Positions 45,018 through 56,732 of a stretch of 64,000 bases of DNA are shown here, one piece after another. The stretch lies in NCBI GenBank assembly GCA_023078685.1, contig JALGAS010000007.1, forward strand, positions 3,224,001 through 3,288,000, in the 5' to 3' direction. The notes under the pieces are model-generated. The model was not told where the DNA came from. It did no database searches and saw only the letters and a program-made list of their open reading frames with translations. Origin of the DNA: Neopestalotiopsis rosae (lineage: Eukaryota > Ascomycota > Sordariomycetes > Amphisphaeriales > Sporocadaceae). The position numbers were made by a program, and so were the translations under genes. Position 1 is the first letter of the stretch. Every line of letters begins with the position of its first letter.

Positions 45018-45578
45018 TCAGTCCTGATCTTCGCCGATTGAAAGATCTTTTGCGAGCACGTCAAAGTATAGGTCGTCTCTCAGCGCGACCCCGTTGACAA
45101 GTTCAGCGTACGGAAACGGGCGCGTCTCTCCCGTTTTCTGGTACCCTCTCCGTGCGTACCAATCAATGATGTCCTTTCTCAGCCAAATCACCATCATCTC
45201 CATTCTGCGCACTCCCCATTGGCGCTGCGCAAATTCCTCTGCATACGTCAAAACTTGACGGCCAATGCCGCCGCCTTGCCGTGTAGGGTCTACCGCAAAG
45301 AGACCAAAGTATGCACTGTCGCCGCCTTGGCGCCAGACAACTTCGCAACATGAAATAGGTTGATTTTGCTCGTCCTCGGCCACAAGGATAAAAGAATGAG
45401 GAGCCTCGATTTTGGATACCAATCCAGTGGCATCAATGCGCTCATCCGCCACTAGATCGGCCTCTGTTGTCCATCCTGCAGCACCGTCTTTTCCCCTATA
45501 GGCGGAGCGAATTAATGGCAGGAGGAATGCCGTGTCTCTGGAAGTTGCGACGCGGTATTTTAACTTGATTTGGGTCAT
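45018..45578 (-). CDS. GNAT-family N-acetyltransferase
   Basis: A single exon of 186 residues. The GNAT fold is visible in order: YRVATSRDTAFLLPLIRSAY (motif C), PHSFILVAEDEQNQPISCCEVVW (strands 2-3), AYFGLFAVDPTRQGGGIGRQVLTYAE (motif A with the acetyl-CoA loop Q-x-x-G-x-G/A), and DIIDWYARRGYQKTGE (motif B). It transfers an acetyl group from acetyl-CoA to an amine; the substrate cannot be predicted. The ATG at 45578 is the only one that precedes the first strand. It is a stand-alone gene, with a TATA-like string (TATATA) about 90 nt upstream on its strand. Confidence 0.92.
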   Translation of the reverse strand: MTQIKLKYRVATSRDTAFLLPLIRSAYRGKDGAAGWTTEADLVADERIDATGLVSKIEAPHSFILVAEDEQNQPISCCEVVWRQGGDSAYFGLFAVDPTRQGGGIGRQVLTYAEEFAQRQWGVRRMEMMVIWLRKDIIDWYARRGYQKTGETRPFPYAELVNGVALRDDLYFDVLAKDLSIGEDQD

Positions 45579-47051
45579 GCTGACGAATTGAAATGTAAAG
45601 TGCTATAACAAACTCAAAAGGCAATAGTGATAGAGTATGTTTGGTGCGCTTGCCTACACAGGATTTATATATTCCCTAGACTGAATGTCTTTGGCTTGAA
45701 CAAATACCGTACGGTACCTACAGAGATTGCGTGGCACTAGGCGCGCTGTGGTTAAGCTGCAGTACGAGGACGCGCGCTCGCGACATCGGTAGGCTGTCAA
45801 TCATTGAAAGGGCGTACAATTTACATAGACCTGTACTCTGTACATCACGCCATGGTACTAGCCTGCACCAAAATTCCAATTCGTGATTTGAATGAGTCGG
45901 CGTCTTATTATAATTCAGCCCGCAAAGCAGAATGACATTGGAATGCATGACAAGCCCGGAGGGTATCTGCCAAGGCCGTCGACTGCAAGTCCAGGACGTT
46001 GTGGGATCTGGAATCCGTTATCGGTGCAACAGCATATTTGGCGGCCAGTGGGGTCGAATGGCGACCAAGCCAAATTTGCATGCATTTCGGTGCGCCACAA
46101 TGGCTGGGCGGTGCCAACCCGTGCACTAATATGTTGGGTAATGGTTGTCCCAGCTTTTTTGCTTTTCAAGTTTTTTTCTTCGCTTCGTAGCTGATACACA
46201 GTTTATGTAACACCTCTTCTTTTTCTTTCTTATTGTATTAATTCAATCCTCTCTAGGGCAAAGACCAAGCATGTACTTTTCATTATAGTATCGCAAGCTG
46301 ATTGATTCAAAGCAGCAAGAATGACAGTGACAAGCGTCAAAAAGCCGACGACTTGAGAGAAGGTGCCTAGATATATGGTTAGTCTTGGCCGTTTCCAATT
46401 AGCAGATTAAAGGTTCGCACAATTACTTAAGGTGTTGATGCCTGCTATTCCATGAGTTGATCTGATATATTCGTGACGTTTGTTTGCAGGTTGGGTCACG
46501 GCTCTGTCCCGTTTTATACCGGATCTAGTTCAACCTTATTACGACTGATCAATCGCGGTCTGTTTGCAAATGTGACGTACATTCATCATCTGATGGCATA
46601 CAAGGCTGAGCGGCATAATCTTCTAGCCAGGATCTTCTTTGTTAGTCGCAGATGTGAGCCGGCCAAGAATTATGCCCCTTTCATTTCTTCTGAGTCAACT
46701 ATGCTTGGCTCAAGAGGCGGTCCTTTGGTCACAGGTCAGGGGTCCTTTTGAATTCTATCAGTAAAGACTTCTGTTTTATGTGACTAATAGACGGGTACGA
46801 AATCATTATTCAATTGCTCTCAATGGCTGGATGATGTCAGACACGGGATTGCTAGACATGGTCAGTTTCAGTCACGCATCAAGACTGCATTGAAGGTTGA
46901 ACATACTTATCAAGAGTGAGACCATACTATCCGGCGAGTGAATGAAAATATAGATATGCGGATAGTTATACCAGCGCAAACGACTCTCTTTTCTCGAATT
47001 CTATTATACATGCACGGATCTATTCAATCTACGAGAATACTTTTGGTCGAT
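45579..47051. other. Intergenic region
   Basis: About 1.5 kb with several short frames on both strands (for example 46473-46751 plus, 92 codons) but no family features. A TTTTTTC/TTTCTTTTT pyrimidine tract is near 46155-46230. The right end is the promoter of the secreted-protein gene, whose frame is open upstream to 46938 but lacks protein-like character there. Confidence 0.45.
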
Positions 47052-47729
47052 ATGTTGGGACACAATCTCTTTCTAGCTCTGCTCATCGTGGCAAATCAAG
47101 TCATGGCGAAACAGCATAAGGTTCATAACTATCAGAACTACGGCTATTATGCTGTGCGACCGACACACAACAACGCGTCTCCGACCATCGTCACTTTGGT
47201 CTCCTCAACATCTACAATTACAACCACAACCACCACAGCTGTAACCAGCGAAATACCAGTTACACCGAGTCCAAGTCCCGCGCAAGCAACCTTTTTCCTT
47301 CGAGATCCACAAGCTGGAATACAGATTGCTCTAGCATATGACGGTGACAAGTTTGAGGATGTTGATGCATATCTCGGAGGTATCTCATCAAAGGGCCCGG
47401 TTTTCACTGTGGATGAACAAGGACATCTGATCCATGCCACACCCGGTCTTCCCTACACTGGCTGGATTGCGCACGGGGACGGTACCGGTGTGATATTTGT
47501 CAGACCCGGGAGCACCTTATGGGATTCCGTTCCCATCTGCACCTGCTCCGTCGATCAAGATACACTGGCGCTATCATGCAACTGCGGCGGAGCCACAATC
47601 TTTGCCAAAGATCTTGAGGACTTTCCTTTTTTACCCTTTCTTTATATACTTCATAGTGTTGGTGGTTCTTTAAGGCCTTTGAGCCTCTCTGCTATTCCTG
47701 CCGATCCAGTTCCATCTGGGTTGTTATGA
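47052..47729 (+). CDS. Secreted Thr/Ser-rich hypothetical protein
   Basis: A single exon. I chose the ATG at 47052 because it opens a classic signal peptide (MLGHNLFLALLIVANQVMA, cleavage near residue 19). This gives 225 residues; the frame is open further upstream to 46938. The mature part has a Tyr/Asn-rich start, a Thr-rich stretch of about 30 residues (likely O-glycosylated), and a folded domain with FFLRDPQAGIQIALAYDG, TPGLPYTGWIAH and three cysteines in CTCSVDQ and CNCGG. There is no GPI signal that I can support. It may be a cell-wall or effector-like protein; no function is assigned. Confidence 0.65.
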   Translation: MLGHNLFLALLIVANQVMAKQHKVHNYQNYGYYAVRPTHNNASPTIVTLVSSTSTITTTTTTAVTSEIPVTPSPSPAQATFFLRDPQAGIQIALAYDGDKFEDVDAYLGGISSKGPVFTVDEQGHLIHATPGLPYTGWIAHGDGTGVIFVRPGSTLWDSVPICTCSVDQDTLALSCNCGGATIFAKDLEDFPFLPFLYILHSVGGSLRPLSLSAIPADPVPSGLL

Positions 47730-48530
47730 TGACATCAAATGGAACAATGATCCATGCTCTTGCATATTCACGTTTTATTATCGAGGGCGTATTTCGAAAA
47801 TAGAAGCTTACGATAATCTGATTGAACTGGTAGCATTGATGACTCTTTATGCCACGTATTAGTAGTTATATTTGCGCAGGAAATCAGACGTCGCCACGAA
47901 CAAGAAAACAATCGTTTTAGTATAGATCATGATAGTGGCGGTCAATCCGTCCAGCCCCAACGACAAACACAACGACACAAAGTTTTGCGGAAGAGATAAA
48001 GCCATTTTTAGTATTTATAAATCAGATTTCGAATGACAGTTCGGATTTGATTATAATGAGATTCTATTGCGCTTGAAATGTTGCCTTTGCAGACGAGATC
48101 CGCTTTTATCGTGATGCTTTGTGGAGGTGGATCGCATAGTATAACCAGAGTTCGCCAACAGACGCTATCATATGCCACACCCCAGCTCGAATATCTGCTT
48201 AGTAACGGTCAAGACTAAGGATAACTGTATAATATTCGATTGGTATTTTACTGACGACCTATGAATCTTGGTCCGCGTTTCCGCGCCGGGCCGCACCGCT
48301 ACCCCGCTCTTGCGCAGCGTCATAGTTCTAATGTTATTGGATTTCTTATCAACGTCGATGGGGAAACGTTCACCCACGCATTGATTTGAAATACCAAGAG
48401 GCAGACCGACATATATAAAGCAGGAGAAATACGTTGGGTAACGAAAACCGTATCTCGATCTTCCATAGTCGATCACTGTACGATGCCTTGAAGAAACTGC
48501 AAGTAAAGACCTCGAAGTATCATTGTTATC
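47730..48530. other. Intergenic region with promoter of the GFA gene
   Basis: No gene supported. TATATAAAG at 48412-48420 lies 119 nt before the next ATG and is a good TATA candidate. Confidence 0.5.
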
Positions 48531-49165
48531 ATGGCTGAAGGTTTCGCTTCTGCCGACAAGTCGAAGCCCTATCTGGGTTTGAACTCGATTGCCAAAGACC
48601 GCGGATACAAAGACGGAGACGCGACGGCAACTTGCTTGTGCGGTGCAGTACAGCTAGGATTTGTAAGTGAATGGAAAACTGGAGGATTAATCTGATCGTT
48701 GCCTCCATGGCGCAGTTGATTGAGGTACACCAAGACTAATTTTGCCACCAGCCGACTGAAGGCCCTGCTCTGGTCAATACATTCGTGTGCAACTGCGTCG
48801 ACTGCCGCAAACTAACGGCTTCAATGTTTGCATCCAATTTCACCATTGACGACAAATATCTCAAGCACATTCGCGGGCGCGATAATCTCAAGAGCTGGAA
48901 GAACGAAGTCACACCTGTCAGACCAAATACCAGCATGACTGACTACTTCTGCTCGACTTGTGGGACTTTAATGTACCGTATCAGCTCTGCCTTTCCCAAT
49001 GCCCCAATCTTGCGCATTGGTACAGTCGATGATCTTACTCTGCACGAGACAAAATTGAAGCCGCAGTGGGAACAATTTACCAAGGACAGGGTGAATTGGT
49101 TTCATGGCGTGCAGGTGGATGGAATCAAGCGTTTGGAAGGAAATTCGAAAGACTATGTTCTTTGA
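48531..49165 (+). CDS. GFA-type zinc protein (CENP-V/GFA domain)
   Basis: Two exons (48531-48662, 48752-49165; GTAAGT donor, CCAG acceptor) give 181 residues. Conserved zinc-binding cysteines of the glutathione-dependent formaldehyde-activating family are present: CLCGAVQL, VCNCVDCRKLT and YFCSTCGTLMY, followed by a hydrophobic strand and LRIGTVDD. Members bind zinc and are usually annotated as S-(hydroxymethyl)glutathione synthase-like, but the true activity is unknown for most fungal members. It stands alone between unrelated genes. Confidence 0.92.
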
Positions 49166-49458
49166 CCTGTCACAGACGAATCTGATATATTGAGCAGAGA
49201 GTGGTAACGGAACACGCACAAGTGCTACTATCCAAGTTACTCAGGGGTATATGGTACACGGCAAAATTGAAAGATGTGAAAAGGGGACTGAATTTATGTA
49301 GGGAAATGATTTAATAGGTCAAGCCAGCATGCTATCAGTACAAGAGGATTTATCAATAAACTTCATGGCTTAAAGGTTTAATTTCATATCTAATAGTATC
49401 TATACGCCTTTCTATTTTCAATCTAATCTCACAAAATTTACATGCACCCCTAGTAAGC
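49166..49458. other. Intergenic, convergent gene ends
   Basis: AT-rich spacer; nothing recognised. Confidence 0.5.
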
Positions 49459-50386
49459 TCAAACATTGGACCATTGAGTTGGCTTGGTATTGTTTGTCAG
49501 GTTGATAACCTCCAGTCCATCGTCGTAAAAGCCCTGTGATGAGTGCTGTTCGATTCGTTGCGGCAGTTGTGACAATGGCACAATATCCATACTGAGCCAG
49601 CCGCCCACCATGAGGCCCAAAAGGGCACCAAACTGCATAGCCGAGATCAGGAAGCGGATAGCGAAGCTACCCGTAAACGGATTCAGATCATCTGATGGGC
49701 TAAATGCATAGATCGTCCCGGAGGCGAGTCGAATGAGCTGGAATGGCATGGCTACGCCGCCAAAGAGAACCAAGTATCGGGCAGGCTCAAAGTTTTGATG
49801 TCTTTGGAAGCTCATGATGCGCTTCCAAGTTGGCCACATCCACCCGCATACTCCGAACATAACAAACAGCATCATGCAGTTGCCGATTTGGTTGAGGTTT
49901 GAAGACACGACTCCTCCAGTTGGACTCGGAGAACCACCGTATGTTGCCGCACCGATCGCTGCAGTATTCATCAGGTGTGTTACTCCCAGGATCGCCTTTT
50001 CCGTCCAGCGTTTAGGTGTTCCCGGCAAAATAATATTGCTGTTCATGTAAACTGTCAGTTTATACTTCGAAGTCCCTCGATCCTCTCGCAACATAGGTCA
50101 CTTACGCCTCATAAACAACGCCAATCAATCCAAGCGAAAGGCAAGCTATGCTTCCTGAAGTTGTCATAATCAAAACCTGGTTGGGTTGTTCGGGCTGTTC
50201 TCGGTTGACAATTTGATAGATATCCGCTACCAGGCGCATGACGAAAAACGACAGCACGATCGGCCAGCAGACCATGCCCATTTTCCCGTGCTTCCATGTG
50301 ATATAACCCATCGGGACTAATGCCAAGCCGTATATGACGGTTTCGGCGATAGCTAGATTGATGGTGTTGGCCGATGGTGCCGACAT
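49459..50386 (-). CDS. Seven-helix integral membrane protein (DUF7702-like), second copy
   Basis: Two exons (50386-50106, 50038-49459; 67-nt intron with a GTAAGT donor) give 286 residues. The start at 50386 (MSAPSANTINLAIAETVIYG) aligns with the start of the paralogue at 55766. The exon join at GVVYEA-NIILPG is at the same point as in that gene (GILYET-NNSLPY). Helices are readable, for example INLAIAETVIYGLALV, ITWKHGKMGMVCW, VLSFFVMRLVADIYQIV, TYGGSPSPTGGVV and AMPFQLIRLASGTIYAFSP. It is strongly related to 55766-56732 and more distantly to 4710-5649. Function unknown. It flanks a P450 on one side while its paralogue flanks it on the other. Confidence 0.82.
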
Positions 50387-51479
50387 CTTGCCGAATTCCA
50401 GAAGGGTAATGTGATTGGCTAGTTTTGTTTTCGATGCGTTGATTCGTATTTTTGACATGTTGGTGCGATAAAGGATCGAAGTCTTGGGTATTCAAGATAT
50501 GATCGAATTCCAGCAAATATGGCAACAAACACAGCTTGTTATATAACATACAATTTTGACATGAAGCACTGATTAAACACAAGGATCTGCGCCTATAGAT
50601 TATTCCATCGTCAATCAAAAGCACTTCAGATGCTGGATGATCCGATCTATCAACACTGTATCATCACAATATCCCATTATCGGCATTATTGTTTTCTATT
50701 TCCGGCGTCTCAATAGTTTGAGTTGAAACGAGCGAGCTTGCGCCACTACGATCTTTGTTGCTGGCAGACTCTCAGCCCCAAATGTGCGGGGGTAGCTCAC
50801 TGACCTCATTTCTGAAAAAAGCGAAAGCGAGTTAGGCCCCACTTTTCAGCTTCTCATGGCAATCTCGTCCTTTTTCTGGTTCAAAGCGCCTTGGAGCGAT
50901 TCATGATACTTGCCTGGCCATGGCCTTACCAAACTTACATCAATCTATACGTGCTTTGCAAAGCCCAATAGGGCCAGCGCAACATCCCATCAAACCCATA
51001 CCTAGTACGAATGGCACACCAGTCCAATTGCCCCTGACTCGCACCTAAGAATGCAGACATTGGCGAACCTAGACCTTGGTCTCCAAGCCTCCTAAGCTAG
51101 GTACATTCTCAAGAGTCCGGCCCCGAATCTAGGCAGCTGTCAAATCGGTTCGGGCGGGCCAATGAGAACGACACCCGACTATTCTATTTTGAGAGATGAG
51201 AGATACGAGAACGAATGACATAGTTTGCCAATTGACATTGCGCCTCTTCATTGCGCCTCTTCATGATTGTTATACATATATGATGATTGATATTGCACCT
51301 TTCTCAGACAAATAATACATGATACATCATTGAATTCAGCCTTACTACAAGACAATTCGCCCTGACTTTGTGGTATGTATAGCCGCGTAGGTGTGATGCA
51401 AGTTTCACATGCTGACCATAGTTTCAGCCCATCCAATCACAATCTCAAAAGTTTATTTGATCGCCAATAGTACTATACA
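50387..51479. other. Intergenic region
   Basis: Holds promoters of the membrane-protein gene (minus) and the small ankyrin gene (plus). CCTAAGCTAGGTA near 51089-51101 is a partial palindrome. No gene is supported. Confidence 0.5.
51236..51261. repeat. Short tandem duplication
   Basis: Two exact head-to-tail copies of the 13-bp unit CATTGCGCCTCTT, followed by the first three bases of a third. Confidence 0.8.
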
Positions 51480-51992
51480 ATGTCGCATCTTGTATCATCG
51501 CTAGCCCGCATCTCTCGGGGTCGATCGATTTCGACTTGCCGTGAATTAAACAGAGGAAAGAGTTCCACATCAATCATCGAAGTGTGGACACGGGTGCTGC
51601 AAATCGTCCAGGCGCTGCAGCGGGGCGACACGCTTCTCATCACAAAAATGATTCGCGAGACATCGCGGACCGCATCGGAAAGAGGCTTGGCAGCTCCGGC
51701 TGAGGCAAACATGGTGCTGCTGGGTGGAACATCGATACTGCACCTAGCTGTGCAGTGCGCAGAGGTCGAGGTTGTTGAATATGTCTTGTCGCATCGCTCC
51801 GAACATATCGATATCAATATCCCGGACAAGAATGGGCAGACTCCTCTACGCATGGCGGTACTACAAGGCCGAAAAGCCGTCGTCGACCTGTTGTCACAAT
51901 ACGAGGCGGTGGATTCAGATATGGGCGAGAAGCCGACCAGTCCGTCAAGGCAGTATTTCAAATACCGCAAGTCTCGCAGTTCAATACATTGA
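51480..51992 (+). CDS. Small ankyrin-repeat protein
   Basis: A single exon of 170 residues. At least two ankyrin units are visible: TSILHLAVQCAEVEVVEYVLSH (about residues 84-105) and NGQTPLRMAVLQGRKAVVDLL (about 118-138), preceded by a helical segment with LQIVQALQRGDTLLI. The Ser/Arg-rich start lacks a signal peptide. The frame ends in a stop shortly after the second repeat, so it is either a compact adaptor or the remnant of a longer ankyrin protein. Nothing downstream restores further repeats. Confidence 0.6.
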   Translation: MSHLVSSLARISRGRSISTCRELNRGKSSTSIIEVWTRVLQIVQALQRGDTLLITKMIRETSRTASERGLAAPAEANMVLLGGTSILHLAVQCAEVEVVEYVLSHRSEHIDINIPDKNGQTPLRMAVLQGRKAVVDLLSQYEAVDSDMGEKPTSPSRQYFKYRKSRSSIH

Positions 51993-52432
51993 ATTTTACT
52001 AGGACTTGTATTTCAAGATGCAAAACTTTACGTGACATGAATCTCTAGGTTCCTTGTTCGGGAGACGCCTGGCGCCAGGGAATGTGGACACAAAGAAGCA
52101 AACCAGAACGAACATATCGCTAGCACTGGTCTCATAATCGAACCAGCACAGCATAATGCACGTGCCGCTCCTGCTTATGCCTTCTAGAAAAGTTGTATAC
52201 TGTCGCTACACGTTATGACCCACCATCAACCCTGGCACCAAGCCACTGCGCCTGTCACGATATAGCCTAGTAGTATGGCAACATAAACAGGATCACAACA
52301 TTTCAAGTCCGTTAGAATGCGTGTGTAACTATATGAAGATGACGGAAAAACGGGATATATCAATCTATGAATAACACTAGGCTTGCTCCTATCCTTCATG
52401 AACTCCAATTGCCACAAAATTGAGACAACTTA
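51993..52432. other. Intergenic, convergent gene ends
   Basis: Spacer between the small ankyrin gene and the P450 on the other strand; no gene is supported. Confidence 0.5.
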
Positions 52433-54350
52433 TTAACGCTTCTTGAACAACAACTCCTTGGATGGATCGGGAATAGACTTTAAAAAATGATTAGTTAAGA
52501 GACCTCGGTATATTGACAAGAGTTGCATCATCACAATGACGAGACTTACCATGTGAGCAAATTCCATATTTGGGTATCGTTCAGTGACGCCATTAGCCAA
52601 CTTGATGTCGTACTTCAGAAGCATGTTGGAAAGAATCATTTTGAGCTCATTCGCTGCAAAGAACCGTCCGGGACAAGCGTGGCGTCCGTAGCCAAACGTA
52701 AGACTGTTTTGACTGACGCTCACAAACTGGTTGAGAGCTGCGCTCTCGGCGGAGCCACCACCTCCACGAGCTTGCTGTCTCAGCTTGTAGAATCGAAGAG
52801 GATCGAACTTCTCAGGTTGGGGGAATAGTTCTGGGTCAAAGCTGACAGCGACAGCGGGCACCTCGATGGTGATGCCGGCAGGAATGACATGACCGTCACT
52901 CAGTGTGAAGGTTTGTAGTACTTTACGTTGGAAAGATGCTGCATTCTGTCATTAGTCACTTTGAACGATTACGTGCATTGCAGGGATAAACAGAAATAGA
53001 GTTTGAAATACTTACCCATTGATGCAGGGTAGAAACGCAATGTCTCCTTCAGGAAACTATCAAGCTTTTTCATTGACTGCAATGCATTGCTTGTGAATAC
53101 ACCGTCATTCTCGGCCAGAGCCTGGGTGATCTCCTCGCGGAGTTCTGGAATGAAGTCGGGCAGGGCAGCAATACTATAGAATCTATTTCAAATATCAGTC
53201 GCTGCATGTAACGAACGCATAGCATGGATACATACACATTGGTGGCAGTGAGGACCGTCGTATGGATGGCGGCAAAGCTGATGCCCAGTTGAACACGTGC
53301 AAGATTCTGGCTGGCCTTGTCGGGGAACTTTCCAAGTGAGCTGATCAGCCACTGCAGCATATCATCGGGCTTGTCGGGCGAATTGGCCAATTCCATCCTC
53401 TTCTTGACGACGGGCATCATGAAGTCCTCGGCAGCTTTGATACGCTGGTCCAATTTCTTGGCTGCAGGCAGCCGATTAGCGAGGAATGGGCGTAGCCAGG
53501 GTCGCATGCTCTGGACAGCACGCTGAACTTCCATAGCCTCAATAGTATAGTTGATGGCGGCATCGAGATATTCTTCCTTGCGGCCTAGCTCCGGGCCGAT
53601 AAAGATTCTGCCAGAAACCATGCCGACGATGCGCAGGAGCTTATGGTGAATATTGAGAGAAGTCCAGTCAGAACATTCGGGCATTTCAAGATCAATAACC
53701 TCTTGAACTTCCTTGGATAATGTCGGGTTCAGGCGCACCAGACCAGGCGTGAGATCTGCCTTGATGGTATGTGGCACAATGGGCACAACTGTCTCGATTC
53801 TGGTGTATTTGGACTCCATGTGCTGCATCTAGTCAGTAAGGACGCGCGGAAATACTTGATACAGATTACACACTTCGTCGACAGCGGCTTCCATGCTGAC
53901 GATGCTATCAGGAATTTTCTTGAGCTCTGGCAAGTACTTGGGAGGTAGTACAAGGACCGTTGAAGCTAAAAATCACGAGAAATAATAAGCAAAAAGGTTT
54001 TTGAGCTGTATCAAGGTTAAACTCGACTTACTTCGTGAAGTGGTGATCTTGAAGGCCTGTTCTTTGAACTGCATTGGCGATTTAGCTTCAAGGATCATGC
54101 CAATTGCTACTGAGTGATTAAGACATACTTTGCGATATCCGTCATTGTACAATTTCCTGGCTCCAGCCAAATAGGCTCTTCTACGCTTTTCGGGGCCACC
54201 AAGTTCAGTGCCAACTGTAGGAAAGGTGAACATGCGAATGAGCCTCAAGGTGCTTGGTAGAAAGACCGCTATCATGGCGGCCAGAGCCACCGTGGAGATT
54301 ACGGGCCATCGGTCGACGATAACGTCGCTCCAGACCTGTAGGGACGACAT
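52433..54350 (-). CDS. Cytochrome P450 monooxygenase (ent-kaurene oxidase-like group)
   Basis: Seven exons join with consistent phases: 54350-54129, 54068-54032, 53965-53874, 53828-53236, 53182-53016, 52938-52550 and 52477-52433, giving 514 residues. An N-terminal anchor (ISTVALAAMIAVFLP) precedes the catalytic fold: VLVLPPKYLPELKKIPD, an I-helix with FAAIHTTVLTATNV (no typical A-G-x-D/E-T), ETLRFYP (ExxR), and the heme loop FGYGRHACPGRFFA with Cys459. The HTT I-helix, PPKY segment and GxGRHACPGRFFA loop are typical of the fungal CYP503/CYP68-like group that includes gibberellin-pathway kaurene oxidase. No terpene cyclase is visible nearby, so the substrate is unknown. It lies between two related membrane-protein genes, well outside the PKS cluster. 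Confidence 0.9.
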
Positions 54351-55765
54351 TTTGTGTTGCTCAAAGTGTTGTGAAGTCTGTTGTTAGATGGAGAGGTGCG
54401 ATGATGTCGACAGAAAAACATTGCATGAAGCAGAAGATCCTGTAGCAACATATACCATTATGGCATGCATCCCGCTTCGTACTTCTGATACAGGCTGTGA
54501 AGCCCTCCCCACCGTCTTGCTCGTGGTACCAGCATTAACTATAGCGAGGTGCATTCGGTTTCCGGACAATAGTCGTGCCCGACCCTTGTCAAAGCGAAGC
54601 GTAAACATGAAAAGGCAATGCGACATGAGCTCGGGTTGATCCCGCGTTCGAAATAACAGGCTTTCCTCCATGTGTGCTCTTGATGGATGAAGCTGAAGGC
54701 TGTGTGCCTGTCTATGCTAGAATTTACTATGGCACTTCATCCAATAAGCCCCGAATCAATTGCAACGCTAAAAAAGACAATGTTGATCGCCCCGCATCGG
54801 CGACCTGCATGGGTTGCATTGACCAGACGCTCTTCGCTCTCGCTTTCGAACCCGTTCTCGGTCTGCTATATCATTGGCTCGCAACCATTGCCCGGCAGTT
54901 TCAGTCTCGATTCAACTCTTTTTTCATGCCGTGCTACCGCCATATATCTGGCGCGATAGCCACATGCGACCACGGTAATGACCCTCTTTTATATTATACT
55001 ACACTTTTTGTGATTCTACGATCTTGCATTCAAGGTTACCTAGTGACATCCAAAATCGTCATTTGGCTCAAAAAGGCAGGATGATTGCTGTCGGCGACTT
55101 CAAATTGTCAACCCTGAGCATTTATACTTATCTACTCAACACCGCTTTGACTGCAATACCACCCTGTCGATAATGACGATGCACAGTCTGCGGGCAGATG
55201 GTCTTGCAGGGTTTCACTGTACACTTGATGCGACAATGTCAAAATTCTGTATCGCGCCCGGCAATGGTCATTTCACATGACACTGGGGTAGATCTGCGCT
55301 TCTTTCCAGACAAAGCAATGATTGCTTTGATTCCATTCGTGCTGATTGGTGCAACTCAATTACCTGTATGTCGCCAAGGCCAGTTATACCTGTTCCATCG
55401 TCAACGTGAAAACCAGATAATGACTTCTGCCAATCTCTTCATATTTGATTAAGTTACTCCTGCCCCGTGACATTTAAATGTGCTTGCTTTTCTCCATACT
55501 CGTCCGGATTTCGATTCATATCCGTCAACACAGGACTCTATCAACAGCCGTCTTCTACAATTCATTCAAAACCAAGGCAAACTCGTCCTTGATCCCCAGC
55601 ACTAGCGCCGGTAGTTGTGGTCTACCCCAGTCTTCCCGCGATCCACCCATCTCGACTCCCTCAGAACACCATAGTCTATTTTGCGGGTCAAGCTCCCATT
55701 GCCGTTCATTCCACCTCAATACTGCCACTGTCAACTCTCTTCACGCTTGATTCCACCCTCTAGTA
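54351..55765. promoter_or_regulatory. Divergent intergenic region, P450 / membrane protein
   Basis: 1.4 kb between two divergent start codons. Plus-strand frames at 54674-55084 and 55478-55750 have no family features and are probably chance. Confidence 0.45.
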
Positions 55766-56732
55766 ATGGCAGATGCTGCAGCTCACCTACCGCCACCCTC
55801 GGCGAGTCTAATCAATCTCGCCATTGCTGAGATTGTGATATACGTCGTTCTTTTACCACCAGTACTCTGGATCACCTGGAAGCATGGCAAAGACGGCATG
55901 ACATGTTGGTCGATTCTGGTGGCGTTTTACGGAATGCGCTTTGCGTCAGATATTTGGCAGATTATGAGCCGCAACGAGCCAAATATCCCTGGCGCGCTGA
56001 TAATTATCACCAACGCTGGAAGCATTGCTTGTCTGACGCTAGCTCTCATCGGCATTCTCTACGAGACGTATGTACCAACAATCAACATGATGATATCAAA
56101 TGACTAAATTCAATGCTAGCAATAATTCACTCCCGTACCCCAATCGCTGGATCGACAAGATTACAATGGCTGCGACCAATCTCATCAACACTGCAGGCAT
56201 CGCCCTGGCGACATACGGGGGTGCACCGAGCAACACGGGTGGCGTCTTGAACTTGACATTGGACCGTCTAGGCAACATCTTGATGCTGCTCGTCATATTT
56301 GCCCTATACGTTTGGATCCTCCCGACCTGGCATCGGGTATGGTCGGTCCGCAACGATGCGTCCTTCAAGCCTGCAATGTACATGACCATTGCCGCTGGGG
56401 CAGCGATGCCATTTCAACTTATTCGCATCGTATACAACACTGTGTACTCGTTCGAGCTGGCCGACAATGCCTTGGACCCCATCATGGGCATATTTGCTAC
56501 TCGTTTCATATTCCTCTTCGTCACGCAGCTCGGCTGCACACTTGTTTTGCTTGGTGGCGGCTATCTTGGCATCCCTCGCAGGAAATCTGGTTCAGCAGAT
56601 GACAGCCTAGCCGAGAGCGGCGTGCAACTGACAACCACGGGCGAGACGACGGATCAGTCACCAGAATGGGGACCATCCGCAGGACGGATGAACCCAAAGA
56701 AGCGCTGGGCGGCTGGTTCAAGGTTGAGATGA
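55766..56732 (+). CDS. Seven-helix integral membrane protein (DUF7702-like), third copy
   Basis: Two exons (55766-56067, 56120-56732; 52-nt intron, GTATGT donor, CTAG acceptor) give 304 residues. The N-terminus has LINLAIAEIVIYVVLLPPVL and ITWKHGKDGMTCW. Downstream helices include TYGGAPSNTGGVL, AMPFQLIRIVYNTVYSFE and FLFVTQLGCTLVLLGGGYLG, followed by a hydrophilic Ser/Thr-rich tail of about 50 residues. Sequence and intron position match the gene at 49459-50386, so they are paralogues in opposite orientation on either side of the P450 gene. Function unknown; the seven-helix layout permits a receptor or transporter role but proves neither. Confidence 0.85.

Noticed and set aside
54674..55084. 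A 136-codon plus-strand frame between the P450 and the membrane-protein gene
   Set aside because: No family pattern, no convincing start context and no splice continuation.
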